The position numbers were made by a program, and so were the translations under genes. From contig WELB01000001.1 in assembly GCA_009602725.1 (NCBI GenBank), positions 1,429,762 through 1,441,489 on the forward strand: a DNA stretch of 11,728 nt, given 5' to 3'. The DNA comes from Spirogloea muscicola. Lineage: Eukaryota; Streptophyta; Zygnematophyceae; Spirogloeales; Spirogloeaceae. The notes under the pieces were generated by a model. It worked only from the letters and a program-made list of their open reading frames with translations. It was not told the DNA's origin and searched no databases. Below are positions 7,057-11,728 of this stretch, piece by piece. The number at the start of each line of letters is the position of its first letter. Position 1 is the stretch's first letter.

Positions 7057-9967
7057 ATGGAGACGGACGCGGCTCCTGCGCTTGAAGCCGTCGGCTCCGC
7101 CGGGCCGTCGGCCACGGCGGCGGCGGCGCTCCCGGAGCTCGACGCCGACGCCTTCGTGCACTGCTGCCGGGGCTTGTCGGCGCGGGACGTGGTCAGCCTC
7201 GCCGGCAGCTGCCGGCGCCTGCGCGACCTCGCCTACTCCGAGGCCATCTGGCTGGACCTCTGCAGGTCCTCTTAGCCGCTTCTCTGACGTCCGGAGTGCC
7301 TGTAATAGCCACTAGCTCTTGATGCGTAGACGATGAAGCGCCAATGTGCGTTATGCAGCTATGCTGCTGCCCTGAAGTGCACACGCTGTGATAATGGCTT
7401 CTCCAGGAGGCGATGGCCTGCTGCCGCTGAACTGGACTTCAGCGGCGGCCGCGCTGCCTTCAAGAGCCGGCTTGCCGCTTGCCAGCAGCTGCGGTTCCGC
7501 GATCCAGACTGCGCCAAGTGGGGACTCGACGACGAGAAGCTGCCCGAGCACGCCCTCATCCGTGCAGACGGGTCGTTGGCTATCGCAGAGGTTCGTGGCT
7601 CCTCTTGCATCAAAATCATCTGATTTTGATGCATGAAAGAATTAGCACATGCATTAGCACTGGGAATAGAGCTAGGACTTCTCTATCTCTGTGACTACGA
7701 GATCCTTTACTTATGGACGCTCCTGTAATACATCAGATGAGATGGCACTTCCTGTCACAGGAAACGCTGAAACATGACAGTCGAGCTGGTCATTGCAGGG
7801 CAACCTGATCAGCACCTGGTGGCCAGACTTCAACGCTGGCACAGCTTGGCAGGAGCACTGTTTTGATGAGCATACAGCAAGGGTGTCTTGTTTGCGGTAA
7901 TGATCAGAGTTTAAGCCCTAACCCCTAACCCTACACCCTAAACCCCAAATGTTAGACAGATCACTGATCACTTTGAATGAGCTTGTTTGTGATTGTGGAG
8001 AGGGAATGTAGTAGCAAGTTGGTACAAAGCCCTTCCGCATATCTCGTTGGTTGCAGTTCAGTGCCTGCTACCTCCGTGGCTGCTGCCAGAGCTGGGACAG
8101 ACGATCTCCTGCTGAGTGCCAGCTATGATCACACCATCCGAGTCTGGAACGCATCTGGTAAGGTATATATCTTGTACTCTAAGTTTCTGCACTTTGTCTT
8201 GGGCTCCACTGCTGACTCCTGCTTGCCCTTGACTTACAGACCTTGATATTCACCCAGCAGATTTTGCTAGCTACGAAATTGTCGGGTAATTTACTTGGGG
8301 AATACCTCTTTCCTCAGGGAGGAATATCTTGGGGATGTCATGCAGGATGAAGTGTTGATGCTTTCAGGGTGGTAGCTTGCGTACTCTGCGAGGGCACACG
8401 GCTGGCGTGTCTATGTTGGCAGACGGCATCCTGGGCTAAGGGCCAGGCCCTTGTGTCATCGCCAGTGGCAGCGAGGACTGGACGGTGAGGCTCTGGAATA
8501 TCACTGGGAGCAGCAAGGGGCGGAGCCCGCTCCTCGGAACGCTTCAAGGCCATCAGGGCCCGGTTGTACAGCTTGCCGTGGCTGAGTGAGCCCCTGAGTC
8601 GTGCTCTGGCAGCTGGCAGCAGAATTGATTTGCACGACTCATCCTGCGTCGTGCTCTGACAGCAAAGCTGAAGTGCACATTCATTTCTGCCCACTGCATC
8701 TTTGCAGATCAAAAGTTTTATACTTGCCCTCAATCACTGTCAGCAAAGTAGCTACTGTAGGTCGAAGTCATACGGTATCCTTCTGTTCTTGATCCTCAGC
8801 ATGACATGGCATGGACTTACTTTTTGTCAGATACAACCCGTCATTCTTGGTGAGCGCTGCCTATGAGAATAAGGTGAGCCGTCATCTCCGCACGGCCTTC
8901 ATACTAATCCTCGACCAGTTCCTGCTCCAGGCTTTGGCTCAAACCCTACCTTGGACGATCGCATCGTCATCATTAGGTCCTTGTAGCTCAAAGAACGCCT
9001 GATTTTCAACTTGTTTTTTTAGAAGGTGAGGGTATGGGATGCCTCCTGTTGCGCACCCCTTGGCACATCTCGGTGTCTGGGTTCTGCCCGCGTACAATCA
9101 GTCCCCCTCGCCCTACACTGCGAAGGTTCAACGTGCCACATCGCAACTGGTGCTGCCGTGGTCCTGGTTGACCTGCGCAGTCTAAGCCAGTGCGCCATTG
9201 TCCCTGCTTACAAGCCATCTGTCTCCATTAGGAGCCTGGCAGTATGCGGCACCACCATGGCGACAGGGACGAATGATAAGTAAGTGTTTGCATTTGACTG
9301 CATCAGTCTTCATTGGCAAATGAGTCTTGGACTGCGGCCTTATACCAATGAAGAGATGGCAATGTGGACACGAGGTTCTCTGAAGCTGGTACCTTACTTT
9401 GCAGTTGGCAGCAAAATAGCCTGGATATGCACCTGTTTTTCTTTCTACTCGCACCTGCGATAACAAGATCTTTGATTTCAGCTCACTTCAAGCATGGGTT
9501 GTGTGCTTAATAACAGGGCTGCTCAACTTTGGGACCTCAGGGCGCTAGGCAGCCAGAGCACACCGCTTGCTACCATGACTGGCCATCGGGGTCCTGTGTC
9601 CATGCTACACCTGGATAGCTACAAGCTCGTGAGTGGTGGGAAGTCGGAGCAGGCGGTGCATGTGTGGGACAGCAACACTGGTAACGAGATTACGCAGCTG
9701 TCCTGTGCGCTCGGCTGTGAAGATGAGGACGCACGCCCCAGGGTGGTGGTTCTTGCTGTGCAAGGCCCAAAAGTTGTCCTCACAACAAGATATCCAGCAG
9801 GAGTTATATTTAGGGACTACAGCAATTGCTGCACGCCACTGGGCAAGGTTTCTCCTTCTGATGAAGGCGGCCATGCCAAGTCAAAGTTTTGGGAGACAAC
9901 CCCTGATTGCCCACAATGTGTGGCCTCTTTGCAACGAGGTCACTTCCAAAATAGGAAGAAAGCATAG
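7057..9967 (+). CDS. F-box/WD40 repeat protein, 8 exons, with in-frame TAA in exon 5
   Basis: This is a probable SCF ubiquitin-ligase substrate receptor: an F-box for Skp1 binding followed by a WD40 propeller. Inferred exons are 7057-7265, 7407-7590, 7799-7896, 8057-8162, 8368-8585, 8831-8873, 9026-9279 and 9517-9967. Phases join throughout, giving 521 codons including the terminal TAG. The F-box is at residues ~25-72, starting LPELDADAF and ending IWLDLCRRRW. WD repeats include SASYDHTIRVWN, ASGSEDWTVRLWN, SAAYENKVRVWD, ATGTNDKAAQLWDLR and VSGGKSEQAVHVWD; about seven blades are visible. Layout resembles the Arabidopsis F-box/WD40 protein At3g52030, by inference only. Codon 223 (8437-8439) is TAA inside WD repeat 2, with both sides in the same frame. 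It may be a nonsense allele, an assembly error or a pseudogene. ATG 7057 has G at -3 and +4. Donors GTCCTC, GTTCGT and GTATAT are weak. Confidence 0.82.
7606..7633. repeat. Perfect 13-bp inverted repeat in F-box gene intron 2
   Basis: TGCATCAAAATCA and its exact complement TGATTTTGATGCA are separated by two bases. The repeat begins 15 bases after the exon 2 donor at 7591. In RNA this would form a hairpin close to a weak 5' splice site (GTTCGT). It could modulate splicing, or it may be a small mobile-element scar. Confidence 0.6.
7914..7948 (-). repeat. Degenerate telomere-type repeats (CCCTAAA family) in intron 3
   Basis: About five variant units occur in a row: CCCTAA, CCCCTAA, CCCTA, CACCCTAAA and CCCC. 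Read on the minus strand this is the plant-type TTTAGGG telomere sequence with variants. It sits inside intron 3 (7897-8056) of the F-box gene, so it is interstitial. It may be a repaired-break insertion or a telo-box-like intronic element. Confidence 0.65.
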
Positions 9968-10001
9968 CAAGTTGATAAGTTTCTTAGCAGCTCCTTTCTC
10001 G

Positions 10002-10036
10002 GCCCCTTCAGACCTTGTTAATTCTTTTCGGGCTGG
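10002..10036 (+). repeat. Dispersed repeat fragment, copy B (related to 6629-6661)
   Basis: This reads APSDLVNSF and then, after a one-base shift, GLAVHGLG. It matches the fragment at 6629-6661, which reads APSDLVHSFGLA. A further weak match, GGCCACCAG with PGHQ in translation, occurs at about 10152-10160 versus 6669-6677, as if copy A had lost or copy B had gained about 100 bases. It is probably a second decayed copy of the element at 6228-6700. Confidence 0.4.
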
Positions 10037-10503
10037 CTGTTCACGGCCTTGGGAGAGCCACTTTCCTTCCTTTCACAGCCCTCGACCCCTTTGGAAGAGC
10101 TCACCTTCTTCTTCTTGACATGCCTGTAAGCACACACTGGAGTTGGCTTCCAGGCCACCAGCCACTTTGTAACAGCCAACTTATTGTTACAGACACCTAT
10201 ACATACTGTGGCGGCCCCAGCTAAGCAACCAGCTAGTCATTCTTTCTCTGAATAGCTGGGGCTCAACAGATGCAAGTGGCACTTTGCAGCCCTAGCCAAC
10301 ATGCAAGCTCATTGCTGGTTGCCACTACTCATCATCACATGACGATTTGTACAGTGAGAGGCAACTTCCGACCCTATGGCTGGTGCAGCATGTCTCCCAT
10401 GTTCCTACTGACACATGTTGTGGTGCAGTCCGGCGTTCTCGACAACACGCAACCATGTGGCAAGGGCGCACGAAAGCACTGTTGCTGAAGCTACAAGCTG
10501 TAC

Positions 10504-10605
10504 ATGGGATACAAGTATGTTCAAGCAGATATGAAAGCTACAGCCTTCCTTACAGGCTTCCTCCTTGAGATGGCCACCCAGAAGAAGTACTGTCGACTAT
10601 ACTAG
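10504..10605 (+). CDS. Small coding-like ORF, 33 residues, function unknown
   Basis: An ATG-to-TAG frame of 34 codons reads MGYKYVQADMKATAF and continues through a hydrophobic LTGFLLEMA segment to a basic, aromatic end, KKYCRLY. Composition (Lys as AAG, Tyr as TAC, no rare-looking runs) resembles real coding sequence. The frame extends upstream only to TGA 10486-10488, so it could also be a terminal exon with an acceptor at AAG (before 10491) or AAG (before 10498). A short single-pass membrane or mitochondrial peptide is one guess. No family is recognised. It overlaps neither neighbour. Confidence 0.25.
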   Translation: MGYKYVQADMKATAFLTGFLLEMATQKKYCRLY

Positions 10606-10635
10606 GCCAGTGCAACAATGTATGCATTCCATCAC

Positions 10636-11369
10636 CTAGGCACCTGCTGCTTTGGAATCTGTGGCAGTGCTAATGGCCTGCTGCTGCTGCCCCTTGCTCT
10701 CGCCGATGTCAACGCGCTTGACATCGGATGTCTGCTGCTGCTTCTTGGGAACAGTCACTGTCAGCACTCCGTTCTCCAGCTGCGCCTGGATGTTGTTAGT
10801 GTCAACATTATCCGGGAGGCGGAAGCGGCGTAGGAATCGAGCGCGGACGCGCTCCACGCGGTGGTATTGGTCACCTTCCTCTCGCTCTTCCCGCTTGCGC
10901 TCAGCGCTGATTGCAAGCGTGTGGTCTTCAACACGTACATCAACATCGCTTTTCTGTACGCCTGAAGCATGCGTGCATGACAAGCACGTGGTAAGTCTTT
11001 CTCGCTACTGCATGATGCTAGCACTGCGCGTGTGCTACACACTTCGCGCCAGCTCTGACTGGGACCTGCATGCCGGGCGGCTGCTTCAGCATTATATGTC
11101 CAGCTCAAGCAGGTCAGGCAGAGCAGGTGCATCATGATGGCGTTTTCAGCTGATTGCAAACCTGGCAGGTCAACGCGGAAGACGTGGGCATCGTTGGTCT
11201 CAATCCAGTCGACGTCTGTGTTTGCTATGGCGCGCTGGTCTGCACTGTATGCGGGTGGCGAGTCGAGCACGGAGGACAGGCCCTCAAAGGGGTCGAAGAT
11301 GGCCGAGAAGGGGTCCCACGAGCGACCTCCCCTGCCGCTTCCGCCGCCGAAGAAGGGCGCCAATGCCAT
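10636..11369 (-). CDS. Class I-like small heat-shock protein (Hsp20/alpha-crystallin), 2 exons
   Basis: This is a cytosolic-type small heat-shock protein, an ATP-independent chaperone that holds unfolding proteins. Exon 1 is 11369-11162 and exon 2 is 10961-10636; the 200-nt GT-AG intron splits the Gly70 codon. The product has 177 residues. The N-terminus carries the class I mark DPFSAIFDPFEG. The alpha-crystallin domain runs from about NTDVDWIE (residue 50) to LENGVLTVTVPK (142), with DLPG, a YHRVER strand and RFRLPDNV. VDI at 153-155 fits the V/I-x-I anchor. A further tail of about 22 residues with a QQQQ run follows. No signal peptide or SKL-type end is seen. ATG 11369 is the first ATG on this strand in the window and has G at -3 and +4. 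Plant class I genes usually lack introns, so the split is unusual. Confidence 0.92.

Positions 11370-11728
<359 letters not shown>

Larger units (their letters stand above)
9968..10635. other. Intergenic region between convergent F-box and sHSP genes
   Basis: This 668-bp stretch lies between the ends of two convergent genes and should hold both 3' UTRs. It carries a dispersed repeat fragment (10002-10036) and a small coding-like ORF (10504-10605). TGTAA words, the polyadenylation signal of chlorophyte algae, occur on the plus strand at 10125 and 10168 and on the minus strand at 10554-10550, but each could be chance. Confidence 0.45.

Noticed and set aside
6764-7315. 183-codon plus-strand frame over the F-box exon 1 region
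   Set aside because: Arg/Pro/Ser-rich shadow of the real F-box exon in another register; it runs through the exon 1 donor with no domain.
8437-8439. TAA read as a sense codon under a variant genetic code (as in some ulvophyte algae)
   Set aside because: Only one in-frame TAA occurs among the codons of three genes, ordinary CAA/CAG serve for Gln, and the F-box gene itself appears to end at TAG.
9605-9874. Minus-strand frame opposite F-box exon 8
   Set aside because: Shadow of the WD40 coding strand; no recognisable features.
10652-11137. 161-codon plus-strand frame opposite the sHSP gene
   Set aside because: Antisense shadow of the sHSP exon 2 and intron; the minus strand encodes a clear alpha-crystallin domain.

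Overview
The window reads as nuclear DNA of a green plant or, more likely, a green alga. The genes are interrupted by short GT-AG introns of about 120-275 nt. A degenerate plant-type telomere motif (CCCTAAA-like) lies inside one intron. The protein families are typical of Viridiplantae: a PUB-type U-box/ARM E3 ligase, an F-box/WD40 protein and a plant class I-like small heat-shock protein. The moderately GC-rich exons and the plant-like sequences fit a streptophyte or trebouxiophyte alga, but the species cannot be named from this sequence. No bacterial, viral, CRISPR or RNA-gene feature was found.

Layout. Positions 1-348 hold a coding-like left edge and a very GC-rich leader. Positions 349-5218 (+) hold a nine-exon U-box/ARM-repeat E3 ubiquitin ligase gene; every exon junction keeps frame. 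Positions 5219-6227 are intergenic, with a nested foldback at 5880-5989. Positions 6228-6700 contain decayed, diverged tandem copies of a once-coding repeat; a related fragment lies at about 10002-10036. Positions 7057-9967 (+) hold an eight-exon F-box/WD40 gene with one in-frame TAA in exon 5. Positions 9968-10635 are intergenic and contain a small coding-like ORF at 10504-10605. Positions 10636-11369 (-) hold a two-exon class I-like small heat-shock protein gene, convergent with the F-box gene. From 11617 to the end is a pure (GA)n tract.

All three genes belong to protein quality control and turnover: a RING-like E3, a probable SCF substrate receptor and a chaperone. In a eukaryote this adjacency is probably coincidence. 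No undescribed multi-gene system is evident. The points most worth a second look are the in-frame TAA in the WD40 gene, the tandem splice donors with the GTAAGGT pattern in two genes, the 8-bp repeats flanking one intron, the small ORF at 10504, and the codon-preserving repeat family.
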